Source: DATNPX01 sp036702975 (lineage in GTDB: Bacteria > Cyanobacteriota > Vampirovibrionia > Obscuribacterales > Obscuribacteraceae). From it: 64,000 nt of DNA. Where the stretch lies: assembly GCA_036702975.1 (NCBI GenBank), contig DATNPX010000034.1:62001-126000 (forward strand), given 5' to 3'. The translations under genes were made by a program, and so were the position numbers. This document shows positions 52,301 through 61,305 of this stretch, piece by piece. How positions within the stretch are numbered: the first letter of the stretch is position 1; every line of letters starts with the position of its first letter. The notes beneath the pieces are model-generated. The model was not told where the DNA came from, searched no databases, and saw nothing but the letters and a program-made list of their open reading frames with translations.

Positions 52301-53287
52301 TTGATAGCCAGTGCTATGTCAGTCGAAATGCCCCCGGAGATGCGCTCCGCATTACCCGTCGAGAACGTAGAAAAGAGACTGACAGTTCGGGTGCCTGGCA
52401 GTACGGCAAATCTGGGTCCTGGGTTCGATACGCTGGGACTGGCACTCAAGGTCCATTCATGGCTGGACTTTGCAGTAATGTCGTCACCGACAAGTGACAT
52501 TCCCTTGTTCAGGCAATGCGGCAAAATCGCCGAACAGCTGCCTTCGGACAAAAGCAATCTTATTTATAAAATTCTCGAGAAAACGGTTCCAGACAAGAAT
52601 TTGTTGGACCGCCTGCGGATCTCAGTCTATTCGGACATTCCGCTCGAAAGAGTGATGGGAAGCAGCGGAAGCGTTATCATTGGCACCATTTATGCCGCAA
52701 CTCTTCTGAACGGCAAGAAGCCGAAAATTGAAGAGATGCTGCGGCAAGCTTCAGAATTCGAAAGTCACATAGACAACCTCTCCGCTAGTTTGATGGGAGG
52801 GTTGGTCGTCTCACACAAAAGCGAATCGGAGCTGATTGTCGACCAAATCACATGGCCGCCGAGCTGGCGCCTTCTTATATTGGTGCCATCATATTCGGTG
52901 AGCACGCAAAAGTCTCGCTCGGTGCTACCAAAGTCTTACGAACGTGCTGACGTCGTTGAAAACTTGCAACGACTGGCCTTGCTGACGACCGCCATTTGCA
53001 AAGAAGATGCGCAACTATTCAAAAGAGCTTTGCAAGACAAAATTCACGAACCATATCGGTTGAGTCTGATTCCGGAGCTAGGAGAGTTGCGAGCGCTTCT
53101 GAAAGACAAGCCGGCACTGGGCAGCGCATTGAGTGGAGCCGGTTCAGCAATGCTAGTCATTGTGGAGCAGCAGCATTGTCCGGAAATTCTAGCGCTTCTC
53201 AGAAAGTGGTCAGCGAGCCATAAAACCGAAATCAAAATCATCGAGGCCGATGTAGATACTACAGGACTGACGGTTGTCTCCAGTTAA
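52301..53287 (+). CDS. thrB: Homoserine kinase
   Basis: TTG 52301 is chosen because AGAGG lies seven bases upstream; an ATG at 52316 is possible. The 328-residue GHMP kinase has PGSTANLGPGFDTLGLAL near the N-terminus, a phosphate-binding loop PLERVMGSSGSVIIG in which the usual P-x-x-x-G-L-G-S-S reads with Val-Met replacing Gly-Leu, and the C-terminal SALSGAGSAML. It phosphorylates homoserine for ThrC. The altered loop may affect ATP affinity but Gly-Ser-Ser is kept. Confidence 0.93.
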   Translation: MIASAMSVEMPPEMRSALPVENVEKRLTVRVPGSTANLGPGFDTLGLALKVHSWLDFAVMSSPTSDIPLFRQCGKIAEQLPSDKSNLIYKILEKTVPDKNLLDRLRISVYSDIPLERVMGSSGSVIIGTIYAATLLNGKKPKIEEMLRQASEFESHIDNLSASLMGGLVVSHKSESELIVDQITWPPSWRLLILVPSYSVSTQKSRSVLPKSYERADVVENLQRLALLTTAICKEDAQLFKRALQDKIHEPYRLSLIPELGELRALLKDKPALGSALSGAGSAMLVIVEQQHCPEILALLRKWSASHKTEIKIIEADVDTTGLTVVSS

Positions 53288-53301
53288 CAAGCGATGGAAT
53301 C

Positions 53302-54573
53302 ATGAGCAATACAGTGAAAACAGTAGAATCTGAATCACAGCAAACCAAGACCGTAAGCGTGTTGAAGTTTGGTGGCACGTCGGTGAAGAATATAGCGCGC
53401 ATTCAGCACGTTGCTGACATTATCAAAAAGCGATTGAAGGATGGTCCGCTAATTATCGTGGTGTCGGCGATGGGTGATACTACGGACTATCTCGTCAAAC
53501 TTGCCAACCAGTGCACCGTACAACCAAACAAACGTGAGATGGATCTGCTGCTGTCGACTGGCGAGCAGATATCGATCGCATTACTGGCAATCGTTTTGCA
53601 ATCGATGGGCATCAAGGCCAAGTCATTCACGGGGTATCAAGTCGGAATCTTCACCGAAAGCGTATTCAGCAAAGCAAGAATCGTCGACCTGAAAACGGAA
53701 ACGCTCAACGCCGCTCTTATCGATCACGATGTACTTGTCGTAGCCGGGTTTCAAGGCATGACCGAGTCAGGCGATGTGACGACTTTGGGTCGGGGTGGTT
53801 CTGACACCACGGCAGTTGCACTAGCCGGCGCGATGAACGCCGTTGTCTGTGACATATTCACTGATGTCGACGGAGTTTATACAGCCGACCCAAATACCAT
53901 TCATTCGGCAAAATTATTGAAGACGATTCGCTATGAGGAAGTTCTCGAAATGGCCCGGCTCGGCGCCCAAGTCATTCATCCTAGAGCTGTCGAATTGGCC
54001 AGACAATACGGCGTGCGACTGCGCGTTCGCAATACATTCAAACCGGACCATGAAGGAACTTTGATTCACGGAGGTGAAGAAGTGGAAATCTACCGCACCG
54101 TTAGTGGTGTCGCTATCGACAAGGAGCAAGTTCGATGCTCCATCATGGACGTGCCGGATGTGCCCGGAATCGCCGGCAAGATCATGCGCGCGCTCGCTGA
54201 CAAAAACATCGTTATCGACATGATCATGCAAGCCGTCCATCCCTCAGTTGGGCTAAACAACGTAACTTTTACGGTCAACGAATCAGAACTCGACGAAACG
54301 ATGAAAGTGTTGGAATCACTTAAAGACAAGCTCGGAACAGGCGAGGTCATGTTCGATAGAGATATCGCGAAAGTGAGTCTGATCGGAGCTGCAATGGTCG
54401 GGCAACCAGGCATTGCCGCAACTTTGTTCGAAGCGCTCGGCGGAGCAGGAATCAATATCAAAATGATTGCCACCAGCGAAATGAAATTGACCTGCGTAGT
54501 TGGTCGTTCTGATGCTACAAAAGCGGCAAACCTCATTCATAATGCATTCGAATTGGATAAAGTAACCGCCTAA
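53302..54573 (+). CDS. lysC: Aspartate kinase
   Basis: This 423-residue enzyme has the aspartokinase start motif LKFGGTSVKN (about 15-24), the nucleotide-binding TTLGRGGSDTTAVALA (about 155-170) and two C-terminal ACT domains (CSIMDVPDVPGIAGKIMRAL; VSLIGAAMVGQPGIAATLFE), which normally bind Lys and Thr effectors. It performs the first step of the aspartate family pathway. It is the last pathway gene of hom-thrC-thrB-lysC; gaps are 2, 10 and 14 bp. Confidence 0.97.
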   Translation: MSNTVKTVESESQQTKTVSVLKFGGTSVKNIARIQHVADIIKKRLKDGPLIIVVSAMGDTTDYLVKLANQCTVQPNKREMDLLLSTGEQISIALLAIVLQSMGIKAKSFTGYQVGIFTESVFSKARIVDLKTETLNAALIDHDVLVVAGFQGMTESGDVTTLGRGGSDTTAVALAGAMNAVVCDIFTDVDGVYTADPNTIHSAKLLKTIRYEEVLEMARLGAQVIHPRAVELARQYGVRLRVRNTFKPDHEGTLIHGGEEVEIYRTVSGVAIDKEQVRCSIMDVPDVPGIAGKIMRALADKNIVIDMIMQAVHPSVGLNNVTFTVNESELDETMKVLESLKDKLGTGEVMFDRDIAKVSLIGAAMVGQPGIAATLFEALGGAGINIKMIATSEMKLTCVVGRSDATKAANLIHNAFELDKVTA

Positions 54574-54590
54574 CCGGCAACGGAGCCGCT

Positions 54591-55376
54591 ATGTACACAT
54601 ATAAGGGTAAGACCGCTCTAGTTACAGGTGCGTCAACCGGAATCGGGGCGGCGTTTGCCAGAATTCTCGGCAAGAAAGGCATGAACGTTGTGCTAATCGC
54701 TCGGGCGGAAGAAAAACTGAAGGAAGTAGCGGCTTCAATCAAAGATGTAAAAACTACTGTTATCCCACTGGATTTAACCCAATCCGATGCAGTTGAAAGA
54801 CTGACAAAGGAATTGAACTCTGCTCAAATTGAGATCGATATGCTCGTGAATAATGCTGGTTTCGGCACGTTTGGAAAGTTTGAAACTATAGACCCAGCAA
54901 AAGAGCGAGAAGAGATTCAGCTAAATGTGATGGCTGTAGTTGAGCTTTCGCATGCCTTCGTTCCAAATATGTTGAAAAAAGGTGACGGCGCGATTATCAA
55001 CGTCGCCTCAACTGCGGCTCATCAGCCCGTTCCGTATCTATCGGTTTATGCGGCCACCAAAGCGTTTGTATTATCATTTAGCGAAGCACTGTGGGCTGAA
55101 TATAAAGACCGCGGAATCCGAGTCTTGTCACTGAACCCAGGTGCGACCGAAAGCGAGTTTCATGAGCGTGCAGGAATGTCGGCAACCGGGTTTCCGATGG
55201 AGAGCGCCGAAACAGTTGTAAACAATGGTCTGAGAGCGCTCGAAGAAGGAAAATCATTTGTCATATCTGGTATGCATAACGCACTTCTCGGAGATTTCCT
55301 AACTCGAGTTCTACCGAGAGGACAAGTAGCTCAGTTGGCTAAGCAATTCATGCAAATGCGGCTTCCAAAAAATTGA
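54591..55376 (+). CDS. Short-chain dehydrogenase/reductase (canonical)
   Basis: This 261-residue SDR has TGASTGIG (12-19), NNAG (87-90), Asn112 and the full catalytic set Ser140, Tyr153 and Lys157 (SVYAATKAF). It lies 17 bp after lysC and overlaps the next gene by four bases. The family resembles the DltE-type SDRs annotated as fatty-acyl or sterol-like reductases (MLKKGDGAIINVASTAAHQP). The substrate is unknown and there is no evident link to threonine synthesis. It is a useful reference for the degenerate SDRs elsewhere in the window. Confidence 0.93.
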   Translation: MYTYKGKTALVTGASTGIGAAFARILGKKGMNVVLIARAEEKLKEVAASIKDVKTTVIPLDLTQSDAVERLTKELNSAQIEIDMLVNNAGFGTFGKFETIDPAKEREEIQLNVMAVVELSHAFVPNMLKKGDGAIINVASTAAHQPVPYLSVYAATKAFVLSFSEALWAEYKDRGIRVLSLNPGATESEFHERAGMSATGFPMESAETVVNNGLRALEEGKSFVISGMHNALLGDFLTRVLPRGQVAQLAKQFMQMRLPKN

Positions 55377-56512
55377 ACCTTCCCCTGAAATTTCAAACCA
55401 AGCAGCAAACATCGTTGTATCTGGCAACTGTGTTAGGTTGCTTGGCAGTGCAAAGTTTTGCAATCTCCGAATGTTTGGCAGATGACAAACCGGCAGCAAC
55501 AAGCAAGCGAATGCTGACCGGAGGAGTGGTGCACAGCGAGCAGCTAACACCATTGCCATCCTCATTGACGCCAGGCAATACATTTATGGGCGAGTCGAGC
55601 TTGCTTCCTACCATAGCACCACCAGCAGCGCCAGCTACCACGCCCACCACAGAGCCAGTTACTTCAAAGCCGCCAACAACAGCAAAGACGAGTGCGGCGG
55701 CTACGAGTGCGGGTACGGCAACGGCGACAAAGCCGGGCAAGTCGAGCTTCTCGCCTCCCAGCTATCCGCAAAGGAAATCTGCCACGACAATTGCCGACTT
55801 TCAAAAGAGACAAGCAGTGAATAACAGCAAAGTCACGGCACAATTCAAAGACTATTTGAAACAGCAAGCGGCAATGGGAAATAATGGCACACGCGGACTA
55901 AACAACTTCCTCCAGGCAAACAAGATGGGAACCATGAGTAAACATATGAGCATCCATCCTGGCACCATTAACTTAACGACGCGAATGACAGCGAGCGCAA
56001 CCAAAGTTGCACAACCGGCCGCAAACAAAATTCAACGATTCACCATTCCTGATTGGCTCGCTGGTGAATGGTCACGCACGGAATCAGACGAAACTAGCCG
56101 AACGCAGCTACCAAGCGGCCGCTCGCTCAAGCCTGTTGGAAAATCCACCACCAAAGTCACCGATATTTTTGGAAACACAAAGGAAAACGGACACATATAT
56201 CAGCTCTTCGATCCAAGTCATGCAACAGGCTCGGTCGACCGAGGAGAAAATATCGACTACCATCACGTAAGCTACTACGATATCTCGCAACTTTCACCCA
56301 ATAGTGCATTAGTCAAAGTAAGAGCGACTCACGTGGTCGTCAACAAGAAAACCCATCGCATTACCACCGCGTATCAGGATGAAGAGTTCAACACCTATAC
56401 GCTCGTCAAATCAAATCAACTGAAAACGGATAGCTCAGTAAAGGTGTTCGACAGGCGCGGGAAGGCTACGTTACTTACGCAGGCTGTCTCGATGGAAAGC
56501 AAGATTCGCTAG
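55373..56512 (+). CDS. Secreted protein with 'IPxxLAGxW' C-terminal domain
   Basis: The frame opens with TTG overlapping the preceding stop (TTGA); no other start is convincing. The 379-residue product has a signal-like segment (LYLATVLGCLAVQSFAIS), a Thr/Ala/Pro-rich linker (about 80-125), a basic middle part and a C-terminal domain of about 150 residues beginning FTIPDWLAGEWSRTES. That domain is shared with the partial protein at 1-712; both have NGxxY(Q) and VRAT/VRRA...VN motifs. Function unknown. An extracytoplasmic site is likely. Confidence 0.82.
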   Translation: MNLPLKFQTKQQTSLYLATVLGCLAVQSFAISECLADDKPAATSKRMLTGGVVHSEQLTPLPSSLTPGNTFMGESSLLPTIAPPAAPATTPTTEPVTSKPPTTAKTSAAATSAGTATATKPGKSSFSPPSYPQRKSATTIADFQKRQAVNNSKVTAQFKDYLKQQAAMGNNGTRGLNNFLQANKMGTMSKHMSIHPGTINLTTRMTASATKVAQPAANKIQRFTIPDWLAGEWSRTESDETSRTQLPSGRSLKPVGKSTTKVTDIFGNTKENGHIYQLFDPSHATGSVDRGENIDYHHVSYYDISQLSPNSALVKVRATHVVVNKKTHRITTAYQDEEFNTYTLVKSNQLKTDSSVKVFDRRGKATLLTQAVSMESKIR

Positions 56513-56557
56513 TTTTGTACCTTTTACCTTTGCCGTTACCCAACGAAGGTGGCTCTC

Positions 56558-56824
56558 TTAGGGCTGAGGCAGGTCTTCGTTCAGTTGAACAACTATGCGC
56601 CGGTTTCCTTCCACCATCGTGAAGACCTTTGTCTGAAAGTTGTAGGTGCAGTAATCCTTGTCATTGCCAATGGCGAAATTGCTACCGTCTTTGGCTTCCT
56701 TAAGAGTAGTTTTGTCGTCAATTTGAACGGTGAAGGCATCGCGCTCGGCAGCAAAGCTTGGTGAAATACAGCCGGCCACCATGGCGATCAGAAGCGAGAT
56801 GCATATAATCTTGATCAAAGTCAT
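56558..56824 (-). CDS. Small putative lipoprotein
   Basis: ATG 56822-56824 is supported by GGGAGG seven bases upstream; the frame extends to 56908 without one. The 88-residue product has a signal peptide (LIKIICISLLIAMVAGC) whose last four residues VAGC fit a lipobox, so the Cys at about 17 may be lipidated. The mature part is a small beta-like domain (FTVQIDDKTTLKEAKDG; YCTYNFQTKVFTMVEGNRR). No family is recognised. Confidence 0.75.
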   Translation of the reverse strand: MTLIKIICISLLIAMVAGCISPSFAAERDAFTVQIDDKTTLKEAKDGSNFAIGNDKDYCTYNFQTKVFTMVEGNRRIVVQLNEDLPQP

Positions 56825-56956
56825 TGATTCCTCCCACTGATTTGTAAATCCAACAGTCAAGGGTATGGTAGCGACGGCAGCACTGGTCATAAATGTGCAA
56901 TTGTGCACAGTTCACGAGTGAGATGGTCGCAGTTGAGTGAATAGACTGGTCCGGCT

Positions 56957-57523
56957 GTGCCTGGTAATATGGGCGCCAAGCCGGCTGCGCAAATGAATGC
57001 CGGAGAGACGGCAAATAGCAGGCAAATAGCAGTGATTAAAAATGACATGTTGGTGAATCTTCTCAAAATCAAGGACGTATCACCGTTGCTCGACAAAATG
57101 AGACGAGAGGGCATCATCATCAGAAGAGCTAATCCATGGGAGATTTCGCTCGTCAAAGAGTTTGTCCTAAAGGAGTTCACCGTGGGGTGGGCTGATGAAA
57201 TCTCGGTCGGATATACGAGGCAACCGGTTTCTGTTTTCATCGCTATCAAACAACAAAAAGTGGTTGGATTCGCCGCTTACGAATGCACCAGACGGAATTA
57301 CTTTGGACCGACCGGCGTTGCTAACTCCGAACGAAACAAAGGGATCGGCAAGGTGCTTCTGCTCGCAGCACTACACGGATTACGAGAGATGGGCTACACA
57401 TACGGCATCATCGGTTCTGCGGAAAGTCCTGAATTCTACGCCAAAGCAGTGGGAGCTGTGGAAATCGAAGGCAGTCTGCCGGGAATCTACACTGACTTAA
57501 TCGGACAAGTTGGTTCCATATAG
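56957..57523 (+). CDS. GNAT-family N-acetyltransferase
   Basis: This 188-residue protein has the acetyl-CoA-binding motif RNKGIGKVLLLAALHGLREM (R-x-x-G-x-G), preceded by a strand with VFIAIKQQKVVGFAAYE. The region GSAESPEFYAKAVGAVEIEG completes the fold. The substrate is not evident. The first 30 residues are poorly supported: GTG 56957, ATG 56969 and a later ATG near 57047 are possible starts. The gene overlaps no neighbour and stands alone between two minus-strand genes. Confidence 0.85.
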   Translation: MPGNMGAKPAAQMNAGETANSRQIAVIKNDMLVNLLKIKDVSPLLDKMRREGIIIRRANPWEISLVKEFVLKEFTVGWADEISVGYTRQPVSVFIAIKQQKVVGFAAYECTRRNYFGPTGVANSERNKGIGKVLLLAALHGLREMGYTYGIIGSAESPEFYAKAVGAVEIEGSLPGIYTDLIGQVGSI

Positions 57524-57639
57524 ACGAGACTGAGCGAGAGAAAATTCTTCAACCGTTCGAATCTGGTTCATTGCCGATTGGCACATTCTTACATCAGCCC
57601 TATAAAAGTATCGTGAAAGTGTCAAGCGTAGAATCTATT

Positions 57640-58755
57640 TCAAAGTACGAGCTCGCTAAACTTGCCCTTTTGAGCACGCTTCAGCCAAGTCCTCAATTGC
57701 CTTATGCGTTTTTCAACCTTTGCTGGGCTTTGAAATCGGTTTGTTTTGCCACGCAAAGTAACATCAGAATCATGCACGTAACTTTTGACATATCGAATAA
57801 CAATGTCCGTCTGCTCCGCCCTCAACAGCGCATTCGCTAGTTTCGAAACCGGGTCAAAACAAAGAGCCAAATTCAAATCATTTTCGTCGATTAGTTTTTG
57901 TATTGCCCCTCGGGCTTGCTCCACTTTTCCTTTTGACAAACTGACCCGCCCCCAAATGCATATGGGAACACAGTAGAGGACTTCGTTACAAAAAAACTCC
58001 TTCAAATCCCAAATATGTTCCGCACAAGTCATAGCTTCATCGACTAAATTGAACTTCAACGCGAGTTCTGCAATTTCGGTAAGCAGTTCTTGAATGGATC
58101 GAGCGCTTGCCAAACCTTCGTCAGGGCAGGATCTGAAACGCAAGGATATTTCTTCGCAGGCGGACACTGCCTTTACCAGTAGGTTCTTGTCTCTGCGAGA
58201 CAGTTCATTTGAAATCATTCTTTTGTACAATCTCGCAAGATTGTATTGACTGTATACGCTTTGATCCGCTTTGCGAGCGCGAATCCATAATCGTTCACTA
58301 GTAATGGAATCGTAGACATCGCAAAAGTGAGCGGCATTGCCGAGCACGAAAACATCCCGAGGGTGCAGATTGACCAGCCGGAGCCAACAAGTCCGCAAGC
58401 GTTTGAAGTTATCGTCATGAAGAGTATAGGCTTCACTGTACGAAAGATAACCGCGAGGATAGTGCACGATGAGCCATTCATAGTGAGTGGCATAGCGATC
58501 TGCCCATTTTTGATTTCTATACTGACGGAGTGAGTAAAACCCAAGAAGAGCCAGTCGTGCCGACAAGTGCGCCTCGTTTTGCAAAAGGGTTTTCTCAAGC
58601 ACGTTAGCGTCATGATGACGGAGTCTATTTCCGGCATGCAACACGTTGCAGGTAGGAAAATTCGCATAGACATCATTAACCTGTTCGGGTTCGAGAGATG
58701 TGCTGAGAATTTCTTCCAGAGTTGGATACATATGATTCATATTCATCTGATTCAT
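57640..58755 (-). CDS. Helical repeat (TPR/HAT-like) protein
   Basis: ATG 58753-58755 follows AAGGAG; the frame extends to 58785. The 371-residue product is helical throughout, with repeat-like units (ARLALLGFYSLRQYRNQKWA, then YATHYEWLIVHYPRG; LWIRARKADQSVYSQYNLAR; LAEIAELALKFNLVDEAMTC). It is rich in Cys, His and Arg. This pattern resembles TPR/HAT solenoids but I cannot assign a family. AT-rich and divergent from the ATP-grasp gene starting 76 bp away. Confidence 0.72.
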   Translation of the reverse strand: MNQMNMNHMYPTLEEILSTSLEPEQVNDVYANFPTCNVLHAGNRLRHHDANVLEKTLLQNEAHLSARLALLGFYSLRQYRNQKWADRYATHYEWLIVHYPRGYLSYSEAYTLHDDNFKRLRTCWLRLVNLHPRDVFVLGNAAHFCDVYDSITSERLWIRARKADQSVYSQYNLARLYKRMISNELSRRDKNLLVKAVSACEEISLRFRSCPDEGLASARSIQELLTEIAELALKFNLVDEAMTCAEHIWDLKEFFCNEVLYCVPICIWGRVSLSKGKVEQARGAIQKLIDENDLNLALCFDPVSKLANALLRAEQTDIVIRYVKSYVHDSDVTLRGKTNRFQSPAKVEKRIRQLRTWLKRAQKGKFSELVL

Positions 58756-58830
58756 TTGCTCCTTCGGGCTTAAGACGAAAAGCAAGTCTTATCGGTAATA
58801 ATACTCTTCAATTTCTAGAGGATGCGATAC

Positions 58831-59697
58831 ATGCAGGAAACGATTGACATCGGACTCTTAACCAGCGCGGCATACGCCGGCCTTCAATCGGACTACTGGC
58901 TAATTCGCGATGAATTGCTTTACCGCGGATACAGCGTGAAGGCTGTAGTTTGGAATGATGAGAGGATCGACTGGTCCAAAGTTCGCAATGTTGTGATGTG
59001 CTCCGCATGGGACTATTGCAGGCACTTCGAGCAATTCTCTAACTGGCTCACTGAACGAGAGCAAGATTGCAACGTCATCAACACACCAGCACTTGCGAAG
59101 TGGAACTTGGACAAAACATATTTGCGTCATGTCGAAGAGCAATGTGTTCCAGTGATACCAACGATTTGGTTCGAAAAGAACAGCACAATTCCAACGAATT
59201 TCACATGCAACTGGCAGGATGTCGTTATGAAACCCACTATCGGCGCTGGTAGTGTCGGCATCAAACGGTTTGATACCGCAAAAGATCAAGAGACAATGCA
59301 GAACCATTTTAGACACCTATCACAGACATCTGGAATCATGTTGCAACCATACTTGAGCAGTGCAGACAAAAGAGGAGAGGTGGCACTTATTTACTTCAAT
59401 GGTCAATTCTCTCATTCGATAGGGCGGCCAGTCACAGGTCATCATGTTTCGTCTGATGAAGAAGTTGCACTCACATTTCTTCGAGAACCTACCGATGCGC
59501 AGATAGAGATCAGCGATAAAGTACTTAAGTGTCTGCCTTCGATGCCCGCGTATGTTCGCATAGATTTTCTTCCGGATGATGATGGACGAGATCGAATTCT
59601 GGAAATTGAGATGGTAGAACCTAGCTTGTTCTTCCAAGCTGATACAGCATCGCCAGGCAGGTTTGCAGATGCATTAGAAGAGCGATGGATAAAGTAG
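58831..59697 (+). CDS. ATP-grasp domain ligase
   Basis: ATG 58831 has AGAGG nine bases upstream; an ATG at 58822 abuts it. The 288-residue protein has ATP-grasp hallmarks: VVMKPTIGAGSVGIKRF (Lys in the first nucleotide-binding strand), the hinge-region IMLQPYL and the metal-binding YVRIDFLPDDDGRDRILEIE, ending in EMVEPSLFF. The last block is typical of ATP-grasp proteins close to DcsG and RimK-type ligases, which join carboxylates to amines via acyl-phosphates. The acceptor is unknown. It lies at the left end of the region that precedes the GC-rich island. Confidence 0.88.
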   Translation: MQETIDIGLLTSAAYAGLQSDYWLIRDELLYRGYSVKAVVWNDERIDWSKVRNVVMCSAWDYCRHFEQFSNWLTEREQDCNVINTPALAKWNLDKTYLRHVEEQCVPVIPTIWFEKNSTIPTNFTCNWQDVVMKPTIGAGSVGIKRFDTAKDQETMQNHFRHLSQTSGIMLQPYLSSADKRGEVALIYFNGQFSHSIGRPVTGHHVSSDEEVALTFLREPTDAQIEISDKVLKCLPSMPAYVRIDFLPDDDGRDRILEIEMVEPSLFFQADTASPGRFADALEERWIK

Positions 59698-59842
59698 AGT
59701 TCTTCTAGTGGGACTTTAACACGTTCTAAGGCTGTTCAGATCGAAGAAGATCATACTGGGCGGATGTTACTTAATGCACCGCCGGTAGAGTCATACAAGA
59801 TAAAGTTCCCGAAGCAATGCCGAGATTCTTTGAGGCTCGCTG

Positions 59843-60076
59843 TCAACCGGCCGTAACGGCACGCTTGGCTTGCTCTATGGACAACGAAATCTCGTCTTCG
59901 CTGCGGCCACCGTTGATCACGATCTTTCCGCCGAAGACGAAATGGGGCACCGATCGAACGCCGGCGGCGGTTGATCTGGCCGCCTCCTGCTCCACGCGCT
60001 CTCGTTGGGAAGGATCGAGCGCGATCGCCCGGGCATCAGCACGATCAAACCCATGGACTTCCTCCACATCATGCAT
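59843..60076 (-). pseudogene. C-terminal fragment of a DsbA/FrnE-like oxidoreductase
   Basis: This 77-codon frame ends like a thioredoxin-fold DsbA-family protein: EAARSTAAGVRSVPHFVFGG contains the cis-Pro loop (VPHFVF) and is followed by KIVINGGRSEDEIS. The N-terminal catalytic half is missing; the frame begins inside the SDR stop region, overlapping it by 8 bp. It is therefore probably a truncated remnant at the left edge of the GC-rich island. A short functional product is unlikely because the CxxC region is absent. Confidence 0.6.
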
Positions 60077-60794
60077 GAGGTTGCAGCGGAAGGATCGCCT
60101 CGACTCGGTCGCGCTTGGTGATGAGGGTCCAGATCTTCTCGGCGATTTCGTCGGGGTCGATGATCGGGAGCCTCGAGTCGAGCTTCGCTCCGCCGGCCGT
60201 TGCGGCGCGCATGCCTGTGGATCGGTCGATCATCGCGCCGATGCTCACCGAGCCGGTAAAGACGCCCTTGGACGCCACCTCAGCGTTGAGCGTGAAGATG
60301 TAGTTGCGTGCGGCTGCCATCAACGGGCCAACGCCGCTCATTCCGGGAATGGTCACCACGGCGCTAAGGCCGCTCACGAGAACGATCGCACCATCGCCGC
60401 GCGCCAGCATGCCAGACAGGACGGCATAGGAGACCTCGACCGGCGAAAACAGCGCGATGTTCGCCATCGATTGGAGTTTCGACGCGTCGAGCTCCGCGGC
60501 GGGCACGAAGCCCATGTCGGACGAGACCGGCGCGTAGACCGCGGTGTCGATCGATCCAAACCGCCCTTCGATCGAGCGGACCAGCCCTGGAATGCTTTTG
60601 AGGTCGGTGAGATCAGCCGGGAACGCCGCGGCGTCGATGCCGGCGCGCGCGAGTTCAGCGACCCGCTCATCCAGCGGCCCGGCGCGACGCGCCACGAGTG
60701 CGACGCGATAACCCTCGCGCCCGAACCGATTGGCGAGGGAAGCCCCGAGGCCGCTGCCGGCGCCGAAAATTGCGATTGTCTTGTTGTCAGTCAT
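60069..60794 (-). CDS. SDR-like oxidoreductase (GC-rich island)
   Basis: The 241-residue product has the Rossmann motif GAGSGLG (11-17), Ser141 and the SDR helix AARNYIFTLN, but aligned positions for the catalytic Tyr and Lys are Val155 and Met159, so it is atypical. It is divergently arranged with an HxlR-family regulator whose operator-like repeats lie between the two genes, a common pairing in proteobacteria. Codon choice and GC are far higher than in the neighbouring native genes. A native substrate cannot be predicted. Confidence 0.88.
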   Translation of the reverse strand: MTDNKTIAIFGAGSGLGASLANRFGREGYRVALVARRAGPLDERVAELARAGIDAAAFPADLTDLKSIPGLVRSIEGRFGSIDTAVYAPVSSDMGFVPAAELDASKLQSMANIALFSPVEVSYAVLSGMLARGDGAIVLVSGLSAVVTIPGMSGVGPLMAAARNYIFTLNAEVASKGVFTGSVSIGAMIDRSTGMRAATAGGAKLDSRLPIIDPDEIAEKIWTLITKRDRVEAILPLQPHA

Positions 60795-60821
60795 AACGCG
60801 CTCCGGGGGTGGTATGTTTTA

Positions 60822-60846
60822 CTGACCAGATGTTATATTCTGACCA
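60822..60846. promoter_or_regulatory. Direct repeat in the SDR-HxlR divergent promoter
   Basis: CTGACCA occurs at 60822-60828 and 60840-60846, 18 bp apart, in the 91-bp gap between the divergent SDR and HxlR genes. It is a plausible binding site for the HxlR-type regulator; other repeats were not found. Confidence 0.45.
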
Positions 60847-60885
60847 TCCAGCTCGCAAGAGCGCATATTTTTGAGGCTTAGTCAG

Positions 60886-61284
60886 ATGCGTGTGACCGCC
60901 ATCCCGTTCGAGCCCGGCACAAACCCCGGCTGTGGGAAAGTCAAAGAGATCCTCAGCCGTCTGGGCGACAAATGGACCATCCTCGCGATTGCAATGCTCG
61001 TCGAGGAACCGCGGCGCTTCAACGAGTTGAGGCGGCTGATCGGCGGGATTTCTCAGCAGATGCTTACTCGCACCCTGAAGGCCCTGGAGCGCGATGGGAT
61101 GGTGACGCGCAAAGTCCATCCGACCGTACCGCCGCAGGTCACATATAGCCTGACCGACCTGGGCCGTTCGCTCGCAGTGCCGCTCATTCAGCTCGCGACG
61201 TGGGTGGTCGATCATCTGAACGAAATTGAGGCTCAACAAGCACACCACTATAACGACGCAAACGATCGGGGGCGTAAGTCATGA
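60886..61284 (+). CDS. HxlR-family transcriptional regulator
   Basis: ATG 60886 is preferred because GAGG lies nine bases upstream; a TTG at 60871 is in frame. The 132-residue winged-helix protein has CGKVKEILSRLGDKWTILAI near the N-terminus (the conserved Cys in HxlR), FNELRRLIGGISQQMLTRTL as recognition helix and ALERDGMVTRKVHPTVPPQV as the wing. HxlR proteins commonly sense reactive carbonyls, thiols or redox stress. It probably controls the divergent SDR gene. GC-rich, foreign in character to the flanks. Confidence 0.93.
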   Translation: MRVTAIPFEPGTNPGCGKVKEILSRLGDKWTILAIAMLVEEPRRFNELRRLIGGISQQMLTRTLKALERDGMVTRKVHPTVPPQVTYSLTDLGRSLAVPLIQLATWVVDHLNEIEAQQAHHYNDANDRGRKS

Positions 61285-61305
61285 AGATGAGGCGCCGCCC
61301 CGGTT

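Noticed and set aside
59817..60881. Plus-strand frame of 354 codons opposite the island SDR
   Set aside because: GC-rich DNA opens frames on both strands; the minus-strand SDR has Rossmann motifs, while this one has none and is Arg/Asp-rich.
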